This document shows, one piece after another, positions 8,911 to 17,040 of a stretch of 64,000 nucleotides of DNA; the first letter of the stretch is position 1; each line of letters starts with the position of its first letter. Below the pieces are notes generated by a model that was not told where the DNA came from, searched no databases, and worked only from the letters and a program-made list of their open reading frames with translations. The translations under genes and the position numbers were made by a program. This DNA comes from Clostridium sp. 1001271st1 H5 (GTDB taxonomy: Bacteria; Bacillota; Clostridia; Lachnospirales; Lachnospiraceae): assembly GCF_005845215.1 (NCBI RefSeq), contig NZ_SPHO01000008.1:186001-250000 (forward strand), given 5' to 3'.

Positions 8911-10938
8911 ATGGGATATTTTGAGTCGGATGCCCTGGAGATGCTTGAGGTGTACCTGCTGGAGACCAGGCAGCTGAACAGTCAGCTGGCAGATATACTT
9001 TTAGAGGCGGAGAAAGAGGGCAGGTTTAGCGAAAGTGATATTCACAGTATTTTCAGGGTCATGCACACCATCAAGAGTTCCTCTGCCATGATGGGCATTA
9101 ACGGCCTGTCCTCCCTGGCCCACAAGCTGGAGGATTTGTTTTCTTACTACAGGGAGCATACGGACAGGCTGGAACAGCCGGAACCGGAACTGTTCGACCT
9201 TTTATTTGCTGCCTCTGATTTTATTACCCAGGAGCTGGAGCAGATGGACCGGGAAGAATATGCGCCCGGAGATACGTCTGAACTTGAACGGATGACAGAT
9301 GATTATCTGGGGCATGTCAGCGGGCAGGGGGAGAAGAGTGATGGGAATACGGATGGAGAGAAGACGGGAGGAGAGGACAAGGGCGGCAGGGAAACGCTGC
9401 CTGTCATTCCCGATATATTTGTCTCCAAAAGCGGAACCGTGGTCAATGTGACCTTGGAAGAAGGCTGCCGTATGGAGAACATCCGGGCCTTCATGCTGGT
9501 GCGTTCCATTACCGGTCTCTGCACCCTGGTGGAGACGTTTCCGGAAAATCTGGAGAAGCAGGGAGAAAGCGCGCAGTACATCGAACGTCACGGCGTGTTC
9601 ATCCGTTTTGAGAGCAGTGATAAGGAAAAGGTACTGGAGACCCTGGGAAAGGGTCTTTTTGTGGCACAGTGCAGGATACTGGCCGACAACCAGCCTCAGG
9701 AGGCTGCTGCGAAAGCGTTGCCTGAGCGGGATAGTGCAGACTCCAGAGAAGGGGAGTTCATGGAAGTGCGGACAGAGCGTCTGGACCATCTGCAGAATCT
9801 GGCCTCAGAGCTTCTGCTTCAGATGCAGGTACTGGAAAGTGAGCTGAAACGGAAGGGAATGGAGGATATCGAAAGCGGCCTGGGACATCAAATCAGCCTT
9901 TTGGTGGGACAGATTGAGCGGTCTGTAATGGAGATGCGGCTTGTGCCTGTAAGCAGAATCGTGCCGAAGCTTAAGAGGGCGCTGAGAGATATCTGCCGGG
10001 ACCAGAAAAAGGAGGCTGACCTCATAATCAGATGTTCGGATGTGGAGGCAGATAAGAGCGTGGTGGACTATGTGTCAGAAGCGCTTCTGCACATTCTGCG
10101 CAACGCAGTGGACCATGGAATTGAATCACCGGAGGAACGGCTGGACGCAGGGAAGGACAGAAGAGGGAAGATTATCTTTACAGCTGAGAATGTGGCAGGA
10201 GAGCTTCGGATGACCATCAGTGATGACGGGAGGGGAATCGATGAGGAAAAAGTCAGGGAGCGGGCCAGGGTAAAGGGACTTTTTGCCAGGGCTGAGGAGG
10301 AGTATGATTCCCAGAAAATCAGGGAGCTCATTCTTTACCCTGGTTTTTCCACCAACGAAACTGTTACCGAGTACTCCGGCAGGGGCGTTGGCCTGGATGT
10401 GGTAAAGAATATCATGGAGGATGTGGGAGGAAACCTATCTATCCACAGTACGGTTGGCCAGGGAAGCTCTTTTTCCGTTTCAGTGCCGTTAAACCTGGCG
10501 TCCATCGAATGTGTGCGTTTCCGGGTGGGGAGGTACCGTTTCTCCATACCGGCCCGGCATGTATATCATTTTCTGGAGTATGGGTCCTGCTGGGAACAGG
10601 TTCGGGAAATCAACGGACGGGATTATATCCTGTATGAGGACAGGATGGTGCCCCTTATCAATCTGCGCAGGTTTTATTGCCTGGAAGGCGAGATACCGGA
10701 GCGGGCCATTCTGGTGTATGTGAAAGGAGCGGAAAAGGAGGGCTGCTTTCTCATTGATTCCATCTATGAACAGAAGCGCATCGTGGTGAAGAATCTTCCT
10801 GCCCTGCTGGGAGCCGGGTTCCGTTCCAGGACCGGTATCTGCGGCTGCAGCATCATGGGCAGCGGCCGTATCTGCGCGGCCCTGGACACGGAAATCATTA
10901 TAAGCAAATATGAGAAGGAGGGACGGTATGGGGGATGA
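8911..10938 (+). CDS. cheA: CheA chemotaxis histidine kinase
   Basis: 675 residues with the full CheA layout: Hpt domain with the phosphorylated His in MHTIKSSSAMM (near residue 52); a linker rich in Gly/Glu/Lys; a P2-like CheY-docking domain (about 165-255); dimerisation helices from about 285; an HATPase domain with N-box HILRNAVDHGIE, ISDDGRGID and GRGVGLDVVK; and a C-terminal CheW-like P5 domain. It phosphorylates CheY and probably the receiver-GGDEF protein next door. All catalytic motifs appear intact. Confidence 0.95.
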   Translation: MGYFESDALEMLEVYLLETRQLNSQLADILLEAEKEGRFSESDIHSIFRVMHTIKSSSAMMGINGLSSLAHKLEDLFSYYREHTDRLEQPEPELFDLLFAASDFITQELEQMDREEYAPGDTSELERMTDDYLGHVSGQGEKSDGNTDGEKTGGEDKGGRETLPVIPDIFVSKSGTVVNVTLEEGCRMENIRAFMLVRSITGLCTLVETFPENLEKQGESAQYIERHGVFIRFESSDKEKVLETLGKGLFVAQCRILADNQPQEAAAKALPERDSADSREGEFMEVRTERLDHLQNLASELLLQMQVLESELKRKGMEDIESGLGHQISLLVGQIERSVMEMRLVPVSRIVPKLKRALRDICRDQKKEADLIIRCSDVEADKSVVDYVSEALLHILRNAVDHGIESPEERLDAGKDRRGKIIFTAENVAGELRMTISDDGRGIDEEKVRERARVKGLFARAEEEYDSQKIRELILYPGFSTNETVTEYSGRGVGLDVVKNIMEDVGGNLSIHSTVGQGSSFSVSVPLNLASIECVRFRVGRYRFSIPARHVYHFLEYGSCWEQVREINGRDYILYEDRMVPLINLRRFYCLEGEIPERAILVYVKGAEKEGCFLIDSIYEQKRIVVKNLPALLGAGFRSRTGICGCSIMGSGRICAALDTEIIISKYEKEGRYGG

Positions 10939-11368
10939 TGAGATAAGGTCAGTGCTCTGCGTTCCGGGGGAGCGCAGGAATTATGCAGTGGGTTTTTCCT
11001 GTGTGGAGGAAATCTGCAAGGATATGATGATTTCCCTGGTGCCCTGTCTTCCGGACTATTTTGCAGGGGTCTGCAATTATAAGGGAGCCATCGTACCTGT
11101 GGTTTGCCTGGATGACTCCGTGCCCGGCAGGGAAAAGGCGGGAGCCAGGCAGATGATACTGGTGCTCCGCCATCAGAAATATTATCTGGGCATTCTTCTG
11201 GAACAGGAGCCCTATCTGGCTGAAATTGGCGGGGATGAACAAATCAGGGGACCGCAGCAGCAGGACACCGGCCTATGGGCTGAAAAATCATATTTTATGT
11301 GGAATGACCGTCTGTTTTCCCTGATAGATGTGGAAAAAACGTTGGAGAAACTGGTTATTTTTGAATAG
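10928..11368 (+). CDS. cheW: CheW coupling protein
   Basis: 146 residues with a standard CheW pattern, including FSCVEEICKDMMISLVPCLP and GVCNYKGAIVPVVCLDD. The start at 10928 has AAGGAGGG eight bases upstream and overlaps the 3' end of cheA. It bridges CheA and the chemoreceptor and closes the chemosensory operon. Confidence 0.88.
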   Translation: MGDDEIRSVLCVPGERRNYAVGFSCVEEICKDMMISLVPCLPDYFAGVCNYKGAIVPVVCLDDSVPGREKAGARQMILVLRHQKYYLGILLEQEPYLAEIGGDEQIRGPQQQDTGLWAEKSYFMWNDRLFSLIDVEKTLEKLVIFE

Positions 11369-11391
11369 CGGGGAGACTGGGGGGACAGGCA

Positions 11392-12279
11392 ATGAAGGAA
11401 ATGGCATTGAGTCAGGAGACATACGATACAGTTAAAAAGGCGCAGATTGATGAGGAAACAGGGGCTGCCATATACGGGTATCTGGCCGGAAAGCAGAAGG
11501 ATATGAAGAACCGCAGTGTATTCAGCCAGATGTCCTCGGATGAGGCCACTCATGCCGGCGTGTGGAAGAATATCACTGGCGAGGACCTTAAACCCAACCG
11601 CGGGAAGGTACTGCTGCTTAAGATACTCACGGTTATCATGGGCTTTACTTTTGTGGTAAAGCTGATGGAGAAGGATGAGACAGTGGGCCAGAAGCGGTAT
11701 GAGAGGCTGCAGGCGGAGCTGCCGCAGGCAGCCAAGATGATGGAGGATGAACACGTCCATGAAAAGGAGCTGTGCGACATGCTGGATGAGGAGCGCCTTC
11801 ACTATGTGGGCGCCATGGTGCTGGGATTAAACGACGCTCTGGTGGAGCTGACCGGAGCCATTGCAGGCGTGACCTTTGCCCTGGCCAATACCCGTCTGGT
11901 GGCCATGACAGGTATCATAACAGGCATATCAGCCACCCTTTCCATGGCTGCCTCCAACTATCTGGCGGAGCGGGCAGAGGGAAATTCCATGGCCCTTAAG
12001 TCCAGCGCCTACACAGGGGCTGCCTATCTGGTGACAGTGGCGCTGCTGGTGCTTCCCTACCTGCTGTTCCCAAGCAATATGTATGTGGCTGCATTTGCAG
12101 TGATGATTGTCACGGTGCTTCTGATTATCCTGTTTTTCAACTACTATATATCCGTTGCAAAGGAGGAGCCCTTTCTCCGGCGGTTTCTGGAGATGGCAGG
12201 CATCTCCCTGTCAGTGGCAGTGATATCTTTTGTGATTGGAATTGTGGCTAAGAATGTGCTGGGCATTGATACCCTGTAA
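11392..12279 (+). CDS. Membrane-bound ferritin-like / VIT1-CCC1 iron (manganese) transporter (MbfA type)
   Basis: 295 residues in two parts. The N-terminal part (about 1-130) is a rubrerythrin/ferritin-like four-helix segment with metal-binding Glu/His motifs: EETGAAIYGYL, SSDEATHAGVW and EDEHVHEKEL. The C-terminal part (about 135-295) is a VIT1/CCC1-like membrane domain with about five transmembrane helices and the family segment GLNDALVELTGAIAG. In MbfA-type proteins the ferritin-like domain feeds an iron exporter that protects against peroxide. It starts 24 bases after cheW and may be part of the same transcript, an odd partner for a chemosensory operon. Confidence 0.82.
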   Translation: MKEMALSQETYDTVKKAQIDEETGAAIYGYLAGKQKDMKNRSVFSQMSSDEATHAGVWKNITGEDLKPNRGKVLLLKILTVIMGFTFVVKLMEKDETVGQKRYERLQAELPQAAKMMEDEHVHEKELCDMLDEERLHYVGAMVLGLNDALVELTGAIAGVTFALANTRLVAMTGIITGISATLSMAASNYLAERAEGNSMALKSSAYTGAAYLVTVALLVLPYLLFPSNMYVAAFAVMIVTVLLIILFFNYYISVAKEEPFLRRFLEMAGISLSVAVISFVIGIVAKNVLGIDTL

Positions 12280-12285
12280 AAACAG

Positions 12286-12324
12286 ACCGGAGCCAGGAAG
12301 GCAGTGTTTTCTTCCGGCTCCGGT
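12286..12324. terminator. Bidirectional terminator between convergent genes
   Basis: A perfect 9-bp stem ACCGGAGCC/GGCTCCGGT is extended inward by GGAAG/CTTCC; T-rich sequence follows on the plus strand. It separates the VIT1-type gene from the minus-strand NTF2-fold gene. Confidence 0.75.
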
Positions 12325-12332
12325 TGGTTTGT

Positions 12333-12671
12333 TTACAGCGGATAAATATTCAGCCGCAGAATCCTGCCGTCTTCGTCCGCCTGGGACAGAAAGGCGGTTA
12401 CGGGAACCACATGCTCGTTGTAGGTAATGAAATACCATACCGTATTGCTGTCCACATATTTCACGCTGTGGATGGGAAAGGGTCCTCCGTTAAAGCCGAA
12501 CTTGTGGTGGAACATCATTTCCACCGCCATTCTGCCCTCCAGGTGAAGGGTGTCCATCCCTGCTTTAATCAGGGATGAGTCATGGAGCACTCCGTATTCG
12601 TTGAACAAATCCGCCAGGGCGGCCTCGTCCCCTCTCTGCATACAGTCAATATAGTTTTCCAGAATTGTCAT
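12333..12671 (-). CDS. NTF2-fold (SnoaL/ketosteroid-isomerase-like) protein
   Basis: 112 residues when started at the ATG at 12671, which has GGAGG eight bases upstream; two earlier in-frame ATGs (12677, 12686) overlap that Shine-Dalgarno. The N-terminal pattern YIDCMQRGDEAALADLF followed by an Asp 24 residues after the Tyr matches the NTF2-like fold and the relative spacing of Tyr14 and Asp38 in ketosteroid isomerase; the position of the third catalytic Asp appears to be Thr. It is co-transcribed with the upstream SDR gene. It may be a steroid- or polyketide-like isomerase/dehydratase or a small-molecule binding protein. Confidence 0.65.
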   Translation of the reverse strand: MTILENYIDCMQRGDEAALADLFNEYGVLHDSSLIKAGMDTLHLEGRMAVEMMFHHKFGFNGGPFPIHSVKYVDSNTVWYFITYNEHVVPVTAFLSQADEDGRILRLNIYPL

Positions 12672-12691
12672 ATCCATTTCCTCCATTCAGT

Positions 12692-13465
12692 CTAAAAACG
12701 TTCGGACCGCAGCAGCGCGTCAATGCCGCCGTCCACAAACAGTATGACTCCGTTGATGCCGCTGGCCATGGGCGATGCCAGAAACGTGATTCCGTTGGCA
12801 ATTTCCTCCGCATCAAGGAATTCCTTGCGTCCGTATCGGGTGGGAATGGGAATCAGGAGCGCGGATTCCATCTGGGCATCGGTCATGTTCTGGGTCATGG
12901 GCGTCGTGGTATTGCCCGGCGCCACGGAATTAATGCGCAGTCCGTCCACTGCCCAGGAAGGAGAAACACGGCGCACCCACCGCGCCAGAGCGTGCTTGGA
13001 GGAGCTGTAACAGGATGCGGCCTGGGTGCGGGGAATGTCCTTTACAAATTCCAGAATACGTTCTTCATCCATGACATTGGACAGCATATCCACCCAGTCC
13101 ATGCGTACGGTCATGTTGGTAATGGAGTTGGAGGAGGTAACCACACAGTTGCCTTTCTTTTTCTTTAACAGGGGACGCAGCGCCTCTGCAATCTTGACAC
13201 TGGCAAAGAAATTCAGTGCAAATATCATCTGGGGCGGAGCTGTGGGCCCCACGCCGGCATTGCATATCAGTACGTCAATGCCGTCTGGATAGCGGCGGAA
13301 TACTTCGTCAATGGCGCCACGCCGCCCCTGGGGAGTGGACAGGTCCGCCAGATAGTCGCCTCCCTTAAAATCAATGTTAAACACTTCATGGCCCTGGTCC
13401 AGGAGCAGCTTGCGGGTAGCGGCTCCGATGCCTGTGGTGCCGCCTGTAATCACGTATGTACTCAA
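12692..13465 (-). CDS. Short-chain dehydrogenase resembling 3-alpha-hydroxysteroid dehydrogenase/carbonyl reductase
   Basis: 257 residues of classical SDR fold: dinucleotide-binding TGGTTGIG (residues 7-14), Asp32 that would select NAD(H), NAG (69-71), and the active site Ser near 114, Tyr153 and Lys157 (YSSSK). The length and many local motifs, such as TGIGAATRKLL, LADLST and VDGGIDALLR at the C-terminus, closely recall the Comamonas testosteroni 3-alpha-HSD/carbonyl reductase as remembered. It would oxidise or reduce a hydroxyl/keto group, possibly of a bile acid or other steroid in the gut. The steroid role is an inference; SDR identity is certain. Confidence 0.85.
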   Translation of the reverse strand: MSTYVITGGTTGIGAATRKLLLDQGHEVFNIDFKGGDYLADLSTPQGRRGAIDEVFRRYPDGIDVLICNAGVGPTAPPQMIFALNFFASVKIAEALRPLLKKKKGNCVVTSSNSITNMTVRMDWVDMLSNVMDEERILEFVKDIPRTQAASCYSSSKHALARWVRRVSPSWAVDGLRINSVAPGNTTTPMTQNMTDAQMESALLIPIPTRYGRKEFLDAEEIANGITFLASPMASGINGVILFVDGGIDALLRSERF

Positions 13466-13534
13466 TGTAATTCCTCCCTTTTGATTGAAAATAATTTGTC
13501 AAATATTAATAATTACAAGTAAAAATTTACTACA

Positions 13535-13563
13535 ACCATATCATGGGTAAATTGCTTTGTCAA
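13535..13563 (-). promoter_or_regulatory. Sigma-A-type promoter for the SDR/NTF2 operon
   Basis: Read on the minus strand: TTGACA, a 17-bp spacer and TATGGT, about 70 bases upstream of the SDR start. The -35 is a perfect consensus. Confidence 0.65.
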
Positions 13564-13625
13564 TTTAAATAAATAAATAACAATATCGCACAATTTTGGG
13601 GAGTATATGACGAGGCAATCACCCG

Positions 13626-13654
13626 TTGAACAATGTGTTTAGGAATGCTACAAT
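13626..13654 (+). promoter_or_regulatory. Sigma-A-type promoter for the two-component operon
   Basis: TTGAAC, a 17-bp spacer and TACAAT lie about 85 bases upstream of the response regulator start. Confidence 0.7.
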
Positions 13655-13738
13655 AAGACTTTAGATATTCTTTTGTTTTTTATGAAGGTTAATTTTTGTT
13701 TTAATTGTTAGGATAAATAGCGTAAGGAGGAAATGAAC

Positions 13739-14449
13739 ATGAGCGGGGACCGGATTTTACTGGTAGAGGATGACAAAGAGATAAGGGAAGGCGTGGAAAT
13801 ATTTTTAAAGAGCCAGGGATACGTCGTATTCCAGGCGTCAGACGGAGCGGAGGGCCTTAGGGTGCTGGAGGAAAGAGAAGTTGACCTAGCCATCGTGGAT
13901 GTGATGATGCCGCGTATGGACGGTATTACCATGACGGCAAAACTCCGTGAAAAATATGACTTTCCTGTTATTTTCCTGTCAGCCAAGTCGGAAGAAGTGG
14001 ATAAGATACTGGGCCTGAATATGGGGGCAGACGATTATATCACAAAGCCCTTTACCCCAATGGAGCTTCTGGCCAGGGTTAATTCACAGCTGCGGCGTTA
14101 CCACCGGTTCCTGGACCGTCTGAACGCAAAGCAGGCCGAGAATCCAAAGGTCCACAGGCTGGGCGGACTGGAGGTCAACGAAGAGACGGTGGAGGTGACT
14201 GTGGATGACAAACCGGTCAAGGTAACTCCCATTGAGTTCAAAATCCTTCTTTTGTTGATACAGAACCCGGGGCGTGTATTTCCGGCTGAGGAAATTTACG
14301 AACGGGTATGGAATGAGAGGGCGGTGAATACGGATACGGTCATGGTGCATATCCGTAACCTGAGGGAAAAGATTGAAATGAATCCCAGGGAGCCCAAATA
14401 TGTAAAGGTGGTGTGGGGAGTTGGATACAAAATTGAAAAACAGCCATAG
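13739..14449 (+). CDS. OmpR/PhoB-family response regulator
   Basis: 236 residues: receiver domain with VEDD, phospho-acceptor Asp in LAIVDVMMPRMDG and KPF, then a winged-helix DNA-binding domain ending in YVKVVWGVGYKIE. The ATG at 13739 is favoured over that at 13733 because AAGGAGG ends eight bases before it. It is followed by an overlapping histidine kinase gene. Targets are unknown. Confidence 0.93.
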   Translation: MSGDRILLVEDDKEIREGVEIFLKSQGYVVFQASDGAEGLRVLEEREVDLAIVDVMMPRMDGITMTAKLREKYDFPVIFLSAKSEEVDKILGLNMGADDYITKPFTPMELLARVNSQLRRYHRFLDRLNAKQAENPKVHRLGGLEVNEETVEVTVDDKPVKVTPIEFKILLLLIQNPGRVFPAEEIYERVWNERAVNTDTVMVHIRNLREKIEMNPREPKYVKVVWGVGYKIEKQP

Positions 14450-16916
14450 GCTGGGAGTATTAATTATTATATTGGCTCTGCTTTTGGCATCAGCCAGTAC
14501 CATAGGGTTATACCCCTATATGAAGACAAGGGCGGAAAGCTACCACAACAGGAGTTCCGTCAAGCAGGTTGAGGAGAGCAGTAATTTCGGCAACCTGGCG
14601 ACCCAGGTCATGAATTTCAGCTATGAAATCTGGCATCAGAAAATGCAGGAGGACACAGGGCGGCGCCTGACCTATGCCCAGACATTCCTGCCCGGGCTGG
14701 AGGAGAAACTCCGCCAGAAGGAATCCGAGGGCCAGATGACAGTACAGCAGGAGGATGGGGAGGACGCGGAACACGTCATAGTGTACGACAATGGGAATCC
14801 CTATGACGTTTACTATTACCAGTCCATGCAGCAGGTGATTGACAATGCGGGAAGCGAGTGGGAAAGCCTTTACAGGCAGTTTTATTCCAGTCTGTCCTAC
14901 GGTGTCCTGGAACAGGACGGAACCTACGGACGCAGCAATGTGACGGACCCAAAGGCTTTTTTTGCAGAGCCGGTAAAGGATGATGTGATTCAGTTCACCG
15001 TAAACTTTAATTCCAGCGGCATACTGAAAATTCAGGATATAGAGGGAAAACACGACAAGGATATCACGCGTCTCAAGGAGTCGCTGACCCGGTTTGAATT
15101 CTATGACCCGCTGGAGGTAAGGCTGGATGAGAATTACCGCTACAGCGGCGTGGAATTTGAGGGACCAAGGGACATGACAGTGGTGTTCCGGTGCAGTCCG
15201 TCCCAGATGTTCGGTTATACGGATGCCAGGGATGAAAGCGCAGCGCAGCAGCTTACCCTCAGGGATTACCGCTACAGCGACGGTTATTTTGCCATAGGGG
15301 CGTCTGTAATGGGATTTCTCACCGTGCTGGCCCTGGCCCTGCCGGCTGTGAAGCGGTTTGAAATAGGCAGGAGCCCGCTGTGCAGACTTTCATTTGAACC
15401 GCTGAGCTGTATCGGAGTGGCATGGCTGAGCATCATGGGCGAGGGAAGCATACCCATGACGCTGATTGCCTCCACCATGGACGGCAGTTTAAAGAGTGAA
15501 CTTTTAAGAGCTGAATTCCTGCCCTGGTCAGCCGACGTGATGGTAGTTGTCATCAACCTGGCTTTCTGGATGGCTGCTTATGGAATGTTTTACTGGGGAA
15601 TCACCTGTTACAGGGCAATCTTTTCCCTGGGTCCCTGGCGGTATTTTAAAGAGCGCACATGGCTGGGACGCTTCCTGCGCTTCATCAAGCGCTGGGTGCT
15701 GAATGCCCTCAATGTCTTTAACGAGACTGACTGGGAGCGCCGTTCCACCAGGATTATAGGCAAGGCAATCCTTGCAAATTTTGTCATACTGACCATCATT
15801 TCCTGTCTGTGGTTCTGGGGAATCGGAGCCCTGGTGATTTACTCTCTGGTGCTGTTCTTCCTGCTGCAGAAGTACTGGGGACAGATGCAGGAAAAATATA
15901 ACAGGCTCCTGGGAGGCATCAATGAGATGGCAGAGGGAAACCTGGATGTGGAGATTCAGGAGGACCTGGGAATCTTTAATCCCTTCAAGGAACAGCTGAG
16001 CCGGATTCAGGAAGGCTTTAAGAAGGCAGTGGCACAGGAGGTGAAAAGTGAGAGGACCAAATCAGAGCTGATTACCAATGTGTCCCACGACTTAAAGACG
16101 CCCCTGACAGCAATTATCACATATGTGAACCTGCTGAAGCAGGAGCATGTGACGGAGGAGGAGAGAAGGTCCTATATCCAGGTACTGGACCAGAAATCCA
16201 TGCGCCTGAAGGTGCTTATAGAGGATTTGTTTGAGGTCAGCAAGGCCAGCAGCGGTACGGTGAGCCTTCATCTGGAGGATGTGGATATTGTAAGCCTCTT
16301 AAAGCAGGTGCGGCTGGAGCTGGCGGATAAGATAGAGGCAAGCGGGATTGAATTCCGCTACAATCTGCCGGAGGAGAGGATTCTCATTCATCTGGACAGC
16401 CAGAAGACCTACCGGATATTTGAAAACCTGCTGGTGAATATAACAAAGTACGGAATGCCGGGCACCCGGGCTTATATCCAGGTCCTTAAGGAAGAGGACG
16501 GCCATGTGCTGATAACCATGCGCAATATCTCGGCCAGGGAACTGGAGGTATCCCCGGAGGAGCTGACGGAGCGGTTTGTACGCGGGGATGTTTCCCGAAA
16601 TACAGAGGGTTCAGGACTGGGTCTTGCCATTGCCAGAAGCTTTGTGGAGGTCCAGGGCGGCGCCATGAAGCTGGAAGTGGAGGATGATTTGTTCCGCGTA
16701 TCCATCCGGTGGAAGACGGAGGAACCGGACAGGGCCGGACAGGAGCCTGCGTCAGCACACCAGGCAGAGGAAACAGATGAGCCGGACAATGGCCTCAACA
16801 TACCCGCAGCTGCATTTGACGCGGAAGGCGTCGTATGGGGCGGTAAGGAGGCAAAAGACAGCGGGGATGGCAGTAAGGAGGACGGTGAGGAAGAAAGTAA
16901 GGAAAGTAGCATGTAA
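14421..16916 (+). CDS. Membrane sensor histidine kinase with large extracytoplasmic domain
   Basis: About 831 residues, probably from a TTG (14421 or 14433) overlapping the regulator gene. Order: an N-terminal transmembrane helix (about 12-30), an extracytoplasmic region of about 250 residues, a cluster of five or six transmembrane helices (about 290-490), a HAMP-like linker, a DHp domain with VSHDLKTPLTAI, and an HATPase domain with ENLLVNITKYG and GSGLGLAIARSF. The G1/D-box DxGxG is replaced by a MRNIS-type segment, as seen in a group of clostridial kinases. A charged Glu-rich tail of about 60 residues follows the kinase domain. The signal is unknown. Confidence 0.9.
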   Translation: MDTKLKNSHRLGVLIIILALLLASASTIGLYPYMKTRAESYHNRSSVKQVEESSNFGNLATQVMNFSYEIWHQKMQEDTGRRLTYAQTFLPGLEEKLRQKESEGQMTVQQEDGEDAEHVIVYDNGNPYDVYYYQSMQQVIDNAGSEWESLYRQFYSSLSYGVLEQDGTYGRSNVTDPKAFFAEPVKDDVIQFTVNFNSSGILKIQDIEGKHDKDITRLKESLTRFEFYDPLEVRLDENYRYSGVEFEGPRDMTVVFRCSPSQMFGYTDARDESAAQQLTLRDYRYSDGYFAIGASVMGFLTVLALALPAVKRFEIGRSPLCRLSFEPLSCIGVAWLSIMGEGSIPMTLIASTMDGSLKSELLRAEFLPWSADVMVVVINLAFWMAAYGMFYWGITCYRAIFSLGPWRYFKERTWLGRFLRFIKRWVLNALNVFNETDWERRSTRIIGKAILANFVILTIISCLWFWGIGALVIYSLVLFFLLQKYWGQMQEKYNRLLGGINEMAEGNLDVEIQEDLGIFNPFKEQLSRIQEGFKKAVAQEVKSERTKSELITNVSHDLKTPLTAIITYVNLLKQEHVTEEERRSYIQVLDQKSMRLKVLIEDLFEVSKASSGTVSLHLEDVDIVSLLKQVRLELADKIEASGIEFRYNLPEERILIHLDSQKTYRIFENLLVNITKYGMPGTRAYIQVLKEEDGHVLITMRNISARELEVSPEELTERFVRGDVSRNTEGSGLGLAIARSFVEVQGGAMKLEVEDDLFRVSIRWKTEEPDRAGQEPASAHQAEETDEPDNGLNIPAAAFDAEGVVWGGKEAKDSGDGSKEDGEEESKESSM

Positions 16917-16935
16917 TATTTAATAATCAGGAAAA

Positions 16936-16992
16936 GAGAAACACCTCACAGGTTCCCGCGGATATTGCGGGCCGGCCTCTGAGGTGTTTCTG
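16936..16992. terminator. Bidirectional terminator
   Basis: A 12-bp perfect stem AGAAACACCTCA/TGAGGTGTTTCT encloses an inner CCCGC/GCGGG hairpin, between the convergent kinase and flotillin genes. Confidence 0.8.
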
Positions 16993-17040
16993 TTATGCTG
17001 TTATGTTATTGTAAAACAACTGTTATCCGGTTCTGTAAAT

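Noticed and set aside
13466..13534. Possible tRNA or small RNA in the AT-rich region upstream of the SDR gene
   Set aside because: No cloverleaf or terminator was seen; the stretch is explained as the 5' leader of the minus-strand operon.
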